Positions 28,981-39,253 of a stretch of 47,766 nt of DNA are shown piece by piece (the first letter of the stretch is position 1; every line of letters starts with the position of its first letter). The DNA is from Treponema sp. GTDB taxonomy: Bacteria > Spirochaetota > Spirochaetia > Treponematales > Treponemataceae. The stretch is from positions 1 through 47,766 of the forward strand of contig JAILCM010000146.1 in NCBI GenBank assembly GCA_024680155.1, read 5' to 3'. Made by a program: the position numbers and the translations under genes. The notes below the pieces were generated by a model. That model saw only the letters and a program-made list of their open reading frames with translations. It had not been told where the DNA came from and ran no database searches.

Positions 28981-30468
28981 TTGAACATTGAGTTTTTACA
29001 AGCAAAAAATGGAGAAAAAACGTTTTGTATAGATAAAGTTTTTTTTCATTCAAGTTATGCGCCTTCAAAAGAAGCAGAAAGATTTGTAAATACAATTCAA
29101 TTTCCGTATAAACCACAAACTATTTTTATTGTTGAACCAGGATTCTCTTACACCTATGATTTTTTTAAGCAAAAATTCCCAGAATCACAAATTGTTTGTA
29201 TAAGATTATTAAAAGATCTCGAGCCTCAAAACGAATGGGATTCAACAATAAATTTTACGCAAGAAATTTTTGAAACTGAACTATTAAATAATTATGATGA
29301 AAGCAAGCTTTTAAAAAGTTTCATGGTTACCTGGACACCGACAGCAACTTTATTTAAGAAAGAAAACGATTTTATCTGGAAAACTTACAAAAAATGCCTT
29401 GATTCTGCAAAAACACTACTTATAACTAGACAATATTTTGAAAAAAAATGGCTTTATAATTCATGCAGATTTTTTTCTTTATTAACAAATACGTATATAA
29501 TCAAACAAAACAATAATTTTCCAATTGTAATTACAGCTTCCGGACCAAGTTTAAAAAGCGCCCTGCCCGTATTACAACAACAAAGAGAAAAGTTTTTTTT
29601 AATTTCTGTTTCTTCATCGCTTAGCGTCTTACTTGCAAATAAAATAACTCCTGATTTAGTTGTTACAACAGATGGCGGTTTTTGGGCAGCTGAACATTTA
29701 AAACTTTTAGTAAATAAATACAATAATATTCCAGTTGCAATTACAAGTGAAGCTTTTGTTCAACCGCAAATTCTTATGAACAATCCTGTAATTCCATTGC
29801 GTTATGTAGACGGAATTTCTGAAAACTTTTTTATAATTACAAAAACATCTTTTATAACAGCTCAACGAAACGGAACAGTTTCTGGAACCGCGCTCAATTT
29901 TGCAGAATCAATAACAAATGGAGAAATTTTTCTTTGTGGTTTAGATTTAAGTGTTTCAAAAGGATTTCAGCATTCACAGCCAAATGAATTAGAAAAAAAC
30001 AACAGTATTTATGATAATAGAATTAAAAATAAAAATTCGCGTACAGTAAGACAGGAATTTTCTACAGCGGGATTAGACATTTATTTAAATTGGTTCTGCA
30101 ATCAAAAATATAAAAATCAGACATTTAGAATAATTGAAAACAATAAAAATAAAATTAATGGAATTGAAGATATAAATGGAAAACAGTTCGAATCAAAACT
30201 TAAAAAACGCGAAAAAATCGATAAAAACGACGTAATTCAAAAAAGCGAAAAAATTTCTCCCGCAAAAAGACACGAAAATTGCAAAAAAATACTTGAATTT
30301 ATTGAAAAAAATCAAAATTCCGAGGAGTGGAAGCAACAAATTTTCCCAATTGATTATGTTTCTATTTATCATGCCGAAAATATAAATGATAAAGAAAAAC
30401 TTTTGAAAAACCTTGATGAAAAAAATCAAAAGTTAATAGAAAGATTGCGGAAAATTTTAGATGTGTAG
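28981..30468 (+). CDS. DUF115 / motility-associated factor (Maf)-like protein, copy 1
   Basis: FPIVITASGPSLKSALPVLQQQREKFFLISVSSSLSVLLANKITPDLVVTTDGG; GTALNFAESITNGEIFLCGLDLSVSKGFQH. Start proposed at TTG 28981 (the ORF track starts at 28924 inside the previous gene). Confidence 0.8.
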   Translation: MNIEFLQAKNGEKTFCIDKVFFHSSYAPSKEAERFVNTIQFPYKPQTIFIVEPGFSYTYDFFKQKFPESQIVCIRLLKDLEPQNEWDSTINFTQEIFETELLNNYDESKLLKSFMVTWTPTATLFKKENDFIWKTYKKCLDSAKTLLITRQYFEKKWLYNSCRFFSLLTNTYIIKQNNNFPIVITASGPSLKSALPVLQQQREKFFLISVSSSLSVLLANKITPDLVVTTDGGFWAAEHLKLLVNKYNNIPVAITSEAFVQPQILMNNPVIPLRYVDGISENFFIITKTSFITAQRNGTVSGTALNFAESITNGEIFLCGLDLSVSKGFQHSQPNELEKNNSIYDNRIKNKNSRTVRQEFSTAGLDIYLNWFCNQKYKNQTFRIIENNKNKINGIEDINGKQFESKLKKREKIDKNDVIQKSEKISPAKRHENCKKILEFIEKNQNSEEWKQQIFPIDYVSIYHAENINDKEKLLKNLDEKNQKLIERLRKILDV

Positions 30469-31978
30469 ACTTTACGGTTCAACAATGCGGGCAAAATCAG
30501 GAACTCAAATCCCCGTTTTTTTAAGCGGAAGGACAATTGAATCGCGTTATAATCCTGAAAATGATGCAGAAAGACTTTTATCTACTATTGAATCAGCTAA
30601 AAAATTCTTTCTTGTTCTTGGGATTGGTTCCGGTCTTTTTATTAAAAAACTTCTTGAAAATAATCCTTATTGTTTTGTGCTTGGCGTAGAAAATTGTGAT
30701 GAAAACATTGATTTTTTACTCCAGCTTGATTCTGTGAAAAGTTTACAAAAGAATGAAAGATGCTATTTTTGCAGTATAAATCAGATTGAACAAACTTTGC
30801 CAAATTTGTATGTTCCTGCATTTTATGGAGATATGCAGATTATTGAACAACGCGCATGGATTAATGAAATAGGCAATCAATTTACACAGGTACAACAAAA
30901 AATTCAGAATGCAATTAGTTTTATTTCTGCTGATTATTCGGTACAAACTCATTTTGGAAAAATATGGCAGGCAAATATAAAAAATAATATCATAAACACT
31001 GAATACGAGAAAGTTTTTCCAGCCCCAAAAATTGATACAACCAAAAAGGCCGTAATAATTGCGGCAGGCCCAACTCTTGATGAAAAAATACAAAAACTTA
31101 AACTAGAGCGTAATTCCAGCTTTATTATTGCAACAGACACCGCTTTTTCTACTTTATTACGCAATAATTTAAAACCGGACGCAGTTATTTCTATAGACGG
31201 TCAGCATATTTCGCAGACGCACTTTATTCACAAAACTGATTTTAGCGATACAATTTTTATTTTTGATCTTACTTCAAATGCAAATGCAGTTAGATATGTA
31301 CAAAATCAAGGTGGAAAAGTTTATTTTTGTAAAAACGGACATCCGTTGAGCAAAATTGCAGCAAATTTTACAAATGAACCAGACAAAATTCCAAATCTTT
31401 ACACAGGAAGCGGAACAGTAACAATTGCCGCAACCGATTTTGCAATTAAAGCTGGATTTACAAAAATTGAAGTAATTGGAGCTGATTTTTCTTACAAAAA
31501 TAATAAGCCTTATGCTAAAGGAACTTATCTGGATTCAATTTATTTTAAAGAAAGCAATCGTCTTAATACGTTTGAGCAGAAATTTTCAAAATTGATGTAC
31601 AGAACAGAACTTGAAAAAATTGCAGAAAACACATTTACCACAAAAGTTCTAGAATCATACAAAATTTCTTTTGAAAAATATTTAGAAGATTGTAATTTAA
31701 AATTCACAAAAGAAGACGACATTTACAAAATTGAAAACAATCTTCCACAAAAAAATGAACTTGCAGATTTACGTCCAGCTCATGTTAATTCAACTAAATT
31801 TGTTGATTATATAAATCAAAATTATTCAAATAGTAAAAAGACATTTTCAGCTTTAAACGAAGTCGAACTTGCCCTTCTCCCTGCTGCCGCTTTTTACAGG
31901 CGTACAAAACCTGAATTCGGCAATAATGCAAATGAATTTCTAAAACTTGCATACTATTCTTTAGTAGGATATAATTAA
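30461..31978 (+). CDS. DUF115 / motility-associated factor (Maf)-like protein, copy 2
   Basis: KAVIIAAGPTLDEKIQKL...FIIATDTAFSTLLRNNLKPDAVISIDGQ; GSGTVTIAATDFAIKAGFTKIEVIGADFSY. Confidence 0.83.
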   Translation: MCRLYGSTMRAKSGTQIPVFLSGRTIESRYNPENDAERLLSTIESAKKFFLVLGIGSGLFIKKLLENNPYCFVLGVENCDENIDFLLQLDSVKSLQKNERCYFCSINQIEQTLPNLYVPAFYGDMQIIEQRAWINEIGNQFTQVQQKIQNAISFISADYSVQTHFGKIWQANIKNNIINTEYEKVFPAPKIDTTKKAVIIAAGPTLDEKIQKLKLERNSSFIIATDTAFSTLLRNNLKPDAVISIDGQHISQTHFIHKTDFSDTIFIFDLTSNANAVRYVQNQGGKVYFCKNGHPLSKIAANFTNEPDKIPNLYTGSGTVTIAATDFAIKAGFTKIEVIGADFSYKNNKPYAKGTYLDSIYFKESNRLNTFEQKFSKLMYRTELEKIAENTFTTKVLESYKISFEKYLEDCNLKFTKEDDIYKIENNLPQKNELADLRPAHVNSTKFVDYINQNYSNSKKTFSALNEVELALLPAAAFYRRTKPEFGNNANEFLKLAYYSLVGYN

Positions 31979-31981
31979 TCT

Positions 31982-33340
31982 ATGAAAAATCGCTTGATTC
32001 TTGTTTATGGTGTTGTTGTTTCTTTAATTTACGCTTTTGCCGTTGGATTTTTTGCTTTTAATCTAATTTCGGAATACAAAAATGGATATGAACGCACTCA
32101 AATTACGTTTGATACAATGGTGCACAATATAAAATCTTCTGTTCAAAAAGCGAATCCCCAAACTTTTAATGACGACATGATAAATTCAATCGGTTCGCTC
32201 AATGATTATATGTCTATAGAAGTAAAAATCAACGGGCAGACATTTATTAATTATCCGGACCACGAAATAGCTGGCGGAAAAATGACACGGTCTCTTTTTA
32301 AAACTGACAACGTAAATGACAATAATATTTATGTAAATGCAAATCTTTATCTTTTAAGACCTTACACAATTTTTGCTTATGCAAGGATTTCTTTTTTGAT
32401 TATTTTAGTAACTACTTTAATTACAATTATTATCTTGATTTATTTTAATTTTGTGGAAAAACAACTCACTGGCTCAAGTAGTAATGAAGAATCAAATGAA
32501 GACGATGATGAAACTGACGAAGTAAAAAACGAAATTGAATATTATAAAGAAAGTGATGCAATAGATGAAAATTCAAAAATTATTGAATCTTCTCAAAATC
32601 CAGAAAACACACAAAATCAGGATACAACTCAAACTGACGAACAGCAAAAAAAAGATGGTGAATTAGATATTCCAAATTATGATGAAGTGGAAGAAGAATT
32701 AGAAGAAGCATCATCAGAAGAAAAAGAAGAAATTAAACAAGAGCAAAAAGCAGAATCACAGGAAGAAGAAGTTTCAAAACCAGAAGCCGTTCTTCCTTCC
32801 GAAGAAGTAAAACCAATGCATATAGAAACGCTCGAAGAAAGTAAACCTGCTGGACTTTTTTCTCCAACAACAGGATTCGGATGGCCACAATATTTTAATA
32901 CTCGCCTTGAAAATGAACTTAGACGAGCAACAGCTTCCGAAATTGATCTAGCGTTGTTCCTTATTAAAATTCCACGAATGGATAAACATGACGAAACAAT
33001 TCTTTCTATTTGCAAATATCTTTCGGAACAGTTCCAGTTTACTGATTTGCTGTTTGAATTTAAGGATGATAGTTTTGCCGCAATAAAAATTGCAATGAAT
33101 CTTGATGAAGCACTAACCTTTGCAGATAGAATTCATGAAAAAATTGAAAAACAGCTTGCAATTTTGGATTTACATTGTTATATCGGTATTTCTACAAGAA
33201 CAATACGCTTAATTTCGGCAGATAGAATTCTAAAAGAAGCAGAAGAAGCTCTTGTTCACGCTCAGGCAGAACCAGATTCTCCAATTATTGCATTTAGAGT
33301 TAATGTTGATAAATATAAAGAATTCGTAGAAAAGAACTAA
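31982..33340 (+). CDS. Membrane protein with acidic linker and C-terminal degenerate GGDEF-like domain
   Basis: Two TM segments flanking an extracytoplasmic region; Glu-rich linker; C-terminal LENELRRATASEIDLALFLIKI...DLLFEFKDDSFAAIKIAMNLDEALTFADRIHEKI...IGISTRTIRLISADRILKEAEEALVHAQ. Confidence 0.7.
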   Translation: MKNRLILVYGVVVSLIYAFAVGFFAFNLISEYKNGYERTQITFDTMVHNIKSSVQKANPQTFNDDMINSIGSLNDYMSIEVKINGQTFINYPDHEIAGGKMTRSLFKTDNVNDNNIYVNANLYLLRPYTIFAYARISFLIILVTTLITIIILIYFNFVEKQLTGSSSNEESNEDDDETDEVKNEIEYYKESDAIDENSKIIESSQNPENTQNQDTTQTDEQQKKDGELDIPNYDEVEEELEEASSEEKEEIKQEQKAESQEEEVSKPEAVLPSEEVKPMHIETLEESKPAGLFSPTTGFGWPQYFNTRLENELRRATASEIDLALFLIKIPRMDKHDETILSICKYLSEQFQFTDLLFEFKDDSFAAIKIAMNLDEALTFADRIHEKIEKQLAILDLHCYIGISTRTIRLISADRILKEAEEALVHAQAEPDSPIIAFRVNVDKYKEFVEKN

Positions 33341-33954
33341 GACAAACTTTGAGATTCTTTAGCTTTTAAGGCATCTTCCTCAGCTTTTTTTATAGCATCG
33401 AATTCTTTTTGGAATTTGTCTATATTCGTACTTTCAGGGAATTTTTCTTTTAGAATTTCATACTGTTCTTTTGCTTCATCAATTTTTCCTTGGGCCACTA
33501 AAACAGAAATATAATTTTCCAGGTAAGTTGAATCGTCAGGATTTTTTTCCATTAACTCAAAATAAAGTTTTTTAGCATCATCAAATTGAGAAGTCATAGC
33601 ATAAATATATGCCATTGAAGCAACTAAAGAAATATTATCAGGATCACGGTAAAGAAGAACTTTATAAACAGTTAGAGCTTCTGACCAATTTTCCTGATAA
33701 GCATAAGTTTTTGCAAGTTTATAATACGCAGTCCAGTACAGTTCTTTATTTTTCATTGCATATTTATAATACGTCACTGCTTTTGAATAATTTTCAAGCT
33801 TAAAATATTCATCAGCAATATTCATATATTCAATATAAATATTTTTTATTCTAGCCGAATTTTCACCAGGAAGAGGAATATCAACACTTGTAGACTGACA
33901 AGCCTGAAAAAAAATCAAACTTAGAATAAAAAGAACTGTACCGAGTTTTTTCAT
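33337..33954 (-). CDS. TPR-repeat lipoprotein
   Basis: Lipobox-like LIFFQACQS; TPR-type repeats (ADEYFKLENYSKAVTYYKYAMKNKELYWTAYYKLAKTYAYQENWSEALTVYKVLLYRDPDN). Confidence 0.85.
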   Translation of the reverse strand: MKKLGTVLFILSLIFFQACQSTSVDIPLPGENSARIKNIYIEYMNIADEYFKLENYSKAVTYYKYAMKNKELYWTAYYKLAKTYAYQENWSEALTVYKVLLYRDPDNISLVASMAYIYAMTSQFDDAKKLYFELMEKNPDDSTYLENYISVLVAQGKIDEAKEQYEILKEKFPESTNIDKFQKEFDAIKKAEEDALKAKESQSLS

Positions 33955-33957
33955 TTT

Positions 33958-34992
33958 TTAGCCCAAAACAACCTTTTCAATTTCGTAAAGCTGTGATTTA
34001 TACAAGCCGGAAATATTGTGACCATAATCTGCAATCAACTGAATCATGTTACGTGGAGCATCTTTTGTATCGCAGCCATTCAAACGATCCCCTGCATCAC
34101 CAAGACCTGGCATAATATAAGCTTTTTCGTTCATTACAGGGTCAAGCCAAAGTGTATAGCAGGTACAGTTTTCAAGAGCGCGAGTAACACGAATTGAACC
34201 TTTGAGAGTAGAAATTGTATTAAAGAAAGAAATTGATTTTGGACGAACGCCCTGACTCTGCAAATATTTTACAACAGTTACAAGTGAACCGCCGGTTGCA
34301 TTCATTGGATCTGCAAAAATCAAATCTTTACCGTCAAGCTGTTCAAGATTAAAGAAAGATTTATTCAAATCCATGATGTATTCCATGTCTGATTCATTTT
34401 TTGTATCGTTGCGGCTGATTTTAAACAAAGCAAATGGAGTTTTGTAACCGTGACTAGAATATTCCTGAATTTCTTTAGACATAATCATACTTGGAAGAAG
34501 CGCACCACGAAGCATTACACACATTACAGAGTTTTCAATTTTGTAATCAATATCTGGAATTTTATGAACGGCATAATTCTGAACCGGGAAAGTTACCGGA
34601 GTTTTTACAATGATGTGACCTTTTTTATCAGAATGCTGATCTGTATAAGCCATGCGGAAAAGCATTTCGTATGCACGCTGACTGTAATACATAAATTCCT
34701 GATGGTCAGTACGTTCATCACGAAGTTTTGAAATTACACGTGAACATTCAGCATGAGCACCCTCTTCTGTAACAAAAGAATAAACTTTGATGTTAGGATG
34801 CTTTTCGCAAATTTTCTGCATTTCGTGGCCCATCTTATCGTAACCGGTAATAATTTTTTCTTCATTAACCGGTTCAAAAGATTTCATTGTCTCTTTGAAC
34901 ATCTCTTCAAGATTTTTCAAATCAGACATATCTTCCGATGTAAGATAACCATCCAAATCCTCTGCTTTAAGAATAATTTTGTCTTGTGCCAT
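33958..34992 (-). CDS. Uracil phosphoribosyltransferase-family protein with N-terminal extension
   Basis: PRPP-binding motif [50 protein letters not shown]. Confidence 0.88.
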   Translation of the reverse strand: MAQDKIILKAEDLDGYLTSEDMSDLKNLEEMFKETMKSFEPVNEEKIITGYDKMGHEMQKICEKHPNIKVYSFVTEEGAHAECSRVISKLRDERTDHQEFMYYSQRAYEMLFRMAYTDQHSDKKGHIIVKTPVTFPVQNYAVHKIPDIDYKIENSVMCVMLRGALLPSMIMSKEIQEYSSHGYKTPFALFKISRNDTKNESDMEYIMDLNKSFFNLEQLDGKDLIFADPMNATGGSLVTVVKYLQSQGVRPKSISFFNTISTLKGSIRVTRALENCTCYTLWLDPVMNEKAYIMPGLGDAGDRLNGCDTKDAPRNMIQLIADYGHNISGLYKSQLYEIEKVVLG

Positions 34993-35010
34993 ACTAAACT
35001 CCTGATGTAT

Positions 35011-35919
35011 TTATATTACTAATAAATTATATAATTGCTCTTTATCAAGTTTTATTCCAGAAATATAAAGTTCCGTTGCCGAAAGTGCCTGAACCTGCGA
35101 ATTTGTAAGTCCAAACGTCATTGCAAGAAGAACTTTTCCAGCCTTTAAGATTTTTTCATTTTTAAAATTAAAATCAAGATTTAAAACATATTGTTCCGGA
35201 AATTTTTCGTCGATAGAAAATGTACCTTGAACAGAAACAAGCTTTAAATCAAGATTTGCTCCAACAAGTGTATATAAAAAAGCCTGTGGTTTTCCTGTAA
35301 AAAATCTAATTTCATCAGATGCACCTTCAAGCCATTCATATAAGGAAGAATTTAACTCAGAATAATTGCCATCCAAATAGCCCTCATCTTCTGGAATAGA
35401 ATGAATTGCATCATATTTTGCAAGCATTTCTGTAACATCACGACCAATACAAGTTATTTCAGCTGACGGAAAAGTAAGATTAAGAGCCCCATTTGAATAA
35501 ACATTATATTGAGTTTGAGTTGCCTGAGCAGTATATTCCGAAACATTCCAGCCATTTTTTTTAGAAAGCAATTTTGGTACAAGTTTTACAGGAACCGAAG
35601 AATCAATTGAAGCAAATAAATCTAATGCTTTGTAATGACGATTAAGACCAAGGTAAACAGTATTAACACGGTCAGCAATCATTTGTGCGTCTTTTTGTGT
35701 AATATTGCTTACATTATTCTGAATAATACGATTTATAAGATTAGAGTCGCATTTTGATGGAACTGCCATATAAAAATCACAGTCTTTTTTTAGAAGATCC
35801 AGTGGCTTTACCTTGGTCCCGGAAGGAAGAGTCTTACAAGACCAAAATAAAGTACCAGCCATCAAAAATGCGAAAACTGAAAAAACAATAGATTTTTTGG
35901 AAAAATTATGCTTTTTCAA
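35011..35919 (-). CDS. Putative lipoprotein of unknown function
   Basis: Lipobox AGTLFWSCKT; TTG start at 35919 with SD GGAG 8 nt upstream, overlapping the ileS stop; the ORF track ATG at 35964 is deeper inside ileS. Confidence 0.65.
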   Translation of the reverse strand: MKKHNFSKKSIVFSVFAFLMAGTLFWSCKTLPSGTKVKPLDLLKKDCDFYMAVPSKCDSNLINRIIQNNVSNITQKDAQMIADRVNTVYLGLNRHYKALDLFASIDSSVPVKLVPKLLSKKNGWNVSEYTAQATQTQYNVYSNGALNLTFPSAEITCIGRDVTEMLAKYDAIHSIPEDEGYLDGNYSELNSSLYEWLEGASDEIRFFTGKPQAFLYTLVGANLDLKLVSVQGTFSIDEKFPEQYVLNLDFNFKNEKILKAGKVLLAMTFGLTNSQVQALSATELYISGIKLDKEQLYNLLVI

Positions 35920-38900
35920 CAGTAAAACTCCATTTTTTATCGTCAGCTTCAACTGTAAATCCACCGCTTAAATCAGATTTCCAGCCAATTTGAACAGCAA
36001 GGGTTTCGCTAGAAATATAGTCACTGAACATTTTGTATGCAGCTTCCAGATCTGCGTCGCCACCAAGAACAAGATTAATTCTGTCTGTTACATTGTAGCC
36101 GTTTTCCTTACGCTGATTCTGAATTCCGCGGATAAGGTCACGAACATAACCTTCTTTTTTAAGTTCGTCAGTAATTTTTGAATCCAAACCAACAGTCAAA
36201 GTTCCGTCATTCAAAACTTTAAGGTCATCTTTTTCAAAACGTTCTACAATAACTTTTGTTTCATCAAGTTCTACGGTAGTTCCGTTTACGTCGATGCTAA
36301 GTTTTGTACCTTCAAGAATTGACTGAATCTGGTCGCTTGTAAGAGTTGCAATTATTCCGGCAGCCTGTTTCATAAGTCCGCCAAGCTCTTTTCCAAGAAC
36401 CTTAAAGTTTGCCTTTGCCTTATATTCAACAAGTTCGTCTTCACGGTCGTGGAATTCAACTTTTTTAACGTTCAATTCTTCGCGGATTGAATCTTCCATT
36501 TCGGCAAGAACGCGTTTTTCATCAGGATTGCGTGTAACAAGAGCTACACTTGCAAGTGGCTGACGGTTTTTAAGGTTGAACTGATTGCGGAGGCTGTGTC
36601 CCATAGAAACTGCCTTTTGAACAGTTGCCATCTTGAATTCAAGTTCTTCGTTAATCCATGCTTTGTTTGGAGTTGGATAATCGCAAAGGTGAACTGATTC
36701 TGCATCGCCTTCAACTTTAAGGTTCTGATACATTTCTTCTGTAATAAACGGAACAAATGGAGCAGCAACTTTTGCAAGAGTTTTAAGTGCAATATAAAGT
36801 GATTCGTATGCTTCTGCTTTATCGCTGTCATTTTCTGATTTCCAGAAACGGCGGCGGCTTCGGCGAATGTACCAGTTATTAAGTTCATCAATAAACTTAA
36901 CGATTGGGTCAATTGCTCCAGACAAATCATAAGAATCAAGTGCATTTGTTACTTCTGAAATAAGGTTCTGTGTAATAGACAAAAGCCATGCATCCAAAGG
37001 ATTTGAAGGAGTTTTGTTGTCAAAAAGGTGACCTGTAGGAGCTGCCTTATCGATATTTGCATATGTAACAAAGAATGAATATGAATTCCACCAAGGAATG
37101 ATGATTGATTTAAGAACATCACGTACACCATCATCTGAATAACGGATTTCGTCTGCCTTTACAACTGCTGAATGCATTAAGAAAAGACGGATTGCATCTG
37201 CACCATACTGATTGATTGCTTCAACAGGGTCAGTGTAATTGCGAAGAGATTTAGACATTTTTCGTCCATCGCTTGCAAGTACGATTCCGTTTACAATACA
37301 GTTTTCAAAAGCAGGCTTATCGAAGAGCTGAGCTGCAAGAACTGTAAGTGTATAGAACCATCCGCGAGTCTGGTCAAGACCTTCTGAGATGAAGTTTGCA
37401 GGGAAGTTCTTTTCAAACTTTTCTTTATTTTCAAAAGGATAATGAACCTGGGCATAAGGCATAGAACCTGATTCGAACCAGCAGTCAAATACTTCTGGGA
37501 TACGGCGCATTGTACCTTTTCCACATTTAGGACACTTGAAAGTGATTTTATCTACAAACTGTTTGTGTAAATCTTCTGGGTAAGTTCCGCTCAAATCTTT
37601 GAGTTCCTGGCGACTTCCTACACAAAGAGTGTGTTTACAATCAGGATCATCACAACGCCAGATAGGAATTGGGTTACCCCAGTAGCGGTTACGGCTAACA
37701 GCCCAGTCACGAGCACCAGCAAGCCATTTACCAAAGCGGCCTTCCTTAATATGAGCTGGCTGCCAGGTAATCTTTGAGTTTGCACGTAGAAGTACATCGT
37801 GGTAATCAGCTACTTTTACGAACCATGAACCAATTCCGCGGTAAATTAAAGGAGAACCACAACGCCAGCAGTGAGGATATGAGTGAACGATAGAATCACG
37901 TTTTACAAGCTTTCCTTCGTCTTTAAGGCGCTTCATGATATCTTTATCTGCATCTTTTACAAAAACGCCCTGATAGTCCGGAACTTCTTTTGTAAATTTA
38001 CATTCAGCATCGATTGGTTCAACATTTGGAACACCCGAACCGCGGAATACCTTGTTATCTTCTTCACCAAAGGCCGGAGCAATATGAACGATACCGGTAC
38101 CGTCTTCTGTAGAAACGTAGTCTGCGTTGAACATGCGGAAAGCACCTTTTTCGCACTTCTGACCGCTCATTTCTTCGCAGGCTTTTGGATCTTTGAGGCT
38201 TGCAAAATAAGGGAACAATGGTTCATATTCAGCGCCAATAAAGTCTTTACCCTTCTGGCGGTAAATGATTTCGTAGCCGGCAGCATCTTTGTAGTAAGCG
38301 CTCAATCTTGCTTCAGCAAAAATGTAGTAATCACCGCTTTCTTTATCTAAAATCTTTACATAGTCGATATTCGGACCCATACAAAGTCCAAGGTTTGAAG
38401 GCAAAGTCCATGGAGTTGTTGTCCATGCAAGGAAATATGTTTTTCCGTTTGCCATGTCAGTATCTTTTACACCATCAGGAGCCTTTGTAATCTTAAAACG
38501 AACAGTTACAGTCTGATCCTGAACGTCTTTATAGCCCTGTGCAAGTTCGTGTGTAGAAAGTACAGTAGAACAGCGTGGACAATATGGAAGAATGTATTTT
38601 CCTTCGTAGATAAGTCCCTTGTCCCAGAGAGATTTTGCAACCCACCAGATAGATTCCATGAATTCAGGATTCATAGTTTTGTAGTCGTTGTCAAAATCAA
38701 CCCAGCGGCCCATACGGGTAATTGTTTTGCGCCATTCTGATGTATATTTAAGAACCGATGCACGACAAGCTTCGTTAAACTTATCAATACCCAAAGCTTC
38801 AATTTCGTGCTTAGAGTTAAGTCCAAGGTCTTTTTCAATCAAATTTTCTACAGGAAGTCCGTGACAGTCCCAACCGAAGCGGCGTTCTACACGATTTCCT

Positions 38901-39127
38901 TTCATTGTCTGATAGCGTGGAATAATATCTTTAATGGTTGATGGAATAAAATGTCCGAAGTGTGGAAGTCCTGTAGCAAACGGAGGGCCATCATAAAATA
39001 CAAAGTCCTCTGCTCCTTCTCTCTGGCTAACTGATTTTTTGAAAATATCATTATCCTGCCAGAATTTTAATACGTCCTCTTCCTGTTTTGGAAAGTCAAC
39101 TTTTGGATCAACCGGTTTGAAACTCAT
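35906..39127 (-). CDS. ileS: Isoleucyl-tRNA synthetase
   Basis: HIGH-type motif FATGLPHFGHFIPSTIKDIIPRYQTMKGNRVERRFGWDCHGLPVE, KMSKSLRNYTDP, GSWFVKV. Confidence 0.97.
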   Translation of the reverse strand: MSFKPVDPKVDFPKQEEDVLKFWQDNDIFKKSVSQREGAEDFVFYDGPPFATGLPHFGHFIPSTIKDIIPRYQTMKGNRVERRFGWDCHGLPVENLIEKDLGLNSKHEIEALGIDKFNEACRASVLKYTSEWRKTITRMGRWVDFDNDYKTMNPEFMESIWWVAKSLWDKGLIYEGKYILPYCPRCSTVLSTHELAQGYKDVQDQTVTVRFKITKAPDGVKDTDMANGKTYFLAWTTTPWTLPSNLGLCMGPNIDYVKILDKESGDYYIFAEARLSAYYKDAAGYEIIYRQKGKDFIGAEYEPLFPYFASLKDPKACEEMSGQKCEKGAFRMFNADYVSTEDGTGIVHIAPAFGEEDNKVFRGSGVPNVEPIDAECKFTKEVPDYQGVFVKDADKDIMKRLKDEGKLVKRDSIVHSYPHCWRCGSPLIYRGIGSWFVKVADYHDVLLRANSKITWQPAHIKEGRFGKWLAGARDWAVSRNRYWGNPIPIWRCDDPDCKHTLCVGSRQELKDLSGTYPEDLHKQFVDKITFKCPKCGKGTMRRIPEVFDCWFESGSMPYAQVHYPFENKEKFEKNFPANFISEGLDQTRGWFYTLTVLAAQLFDKPAFENCIVNGIVLASDGRKMSKSLRNYTDPVEAINQYGADAIRLFLMHSAVVKADEIRYSDDGVRDVLKSIIIPWWNSYSFFVTYANIDKAAPTGHLFDNKTPSNPLDAWLLSITQNLISEVTNALDSYDLSGAIDPIVKFIDELNNWYIRRSRRRFWKSENDSDKAEAYESLYIALKTLAKVAAPFVPFITEEMYQNLKVEGDAESVHLCDYPTPNKAWINEELEFKMATVQKAVSMGHSLRNQFNLKNRQPLASVALVTRNPDEKRVLAEMEDSIREELNVKKVEFHDREDELVEYKAKANFKVLGKELGGLMKQAAGIIATLTSDQIQSILEGTKLSIDVNGTTVELDETKVIVERFEKDDLKVLNDGTLTVGLDSKITDELKKEGYVRDLIRGIQNQRKENGYNVTDRINLVLGGDADLEAAYKMFSDYISSETLAVQIGWKSDLSGGFTVEADDKKWSFTVEKA

Positions 39128-39218
39128 GTTTATGTCCTTTATATATAATATATATGAAATTTTTTATAATCTTCTTATTATTACATAAAAACCGATTTTA
39201 TTCTATATCCTATAAAAA

Positions 39219-39247
39219 TTGACAAACAAAAAGTTATATTTTATTAT
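39219..39247 (+). promoter_or_regulatory. Predicted promoter of the GT8 gene: TTGACA - 17 nt - TATTAT, with the -10 ending 6 nt before ATG
   Basis: TTGACA 39219-39224; TATTAT 39242-39247; ATG 39254; no SD. Confidence 0.7.
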
Positions 39248-39253
39248 TATAGA

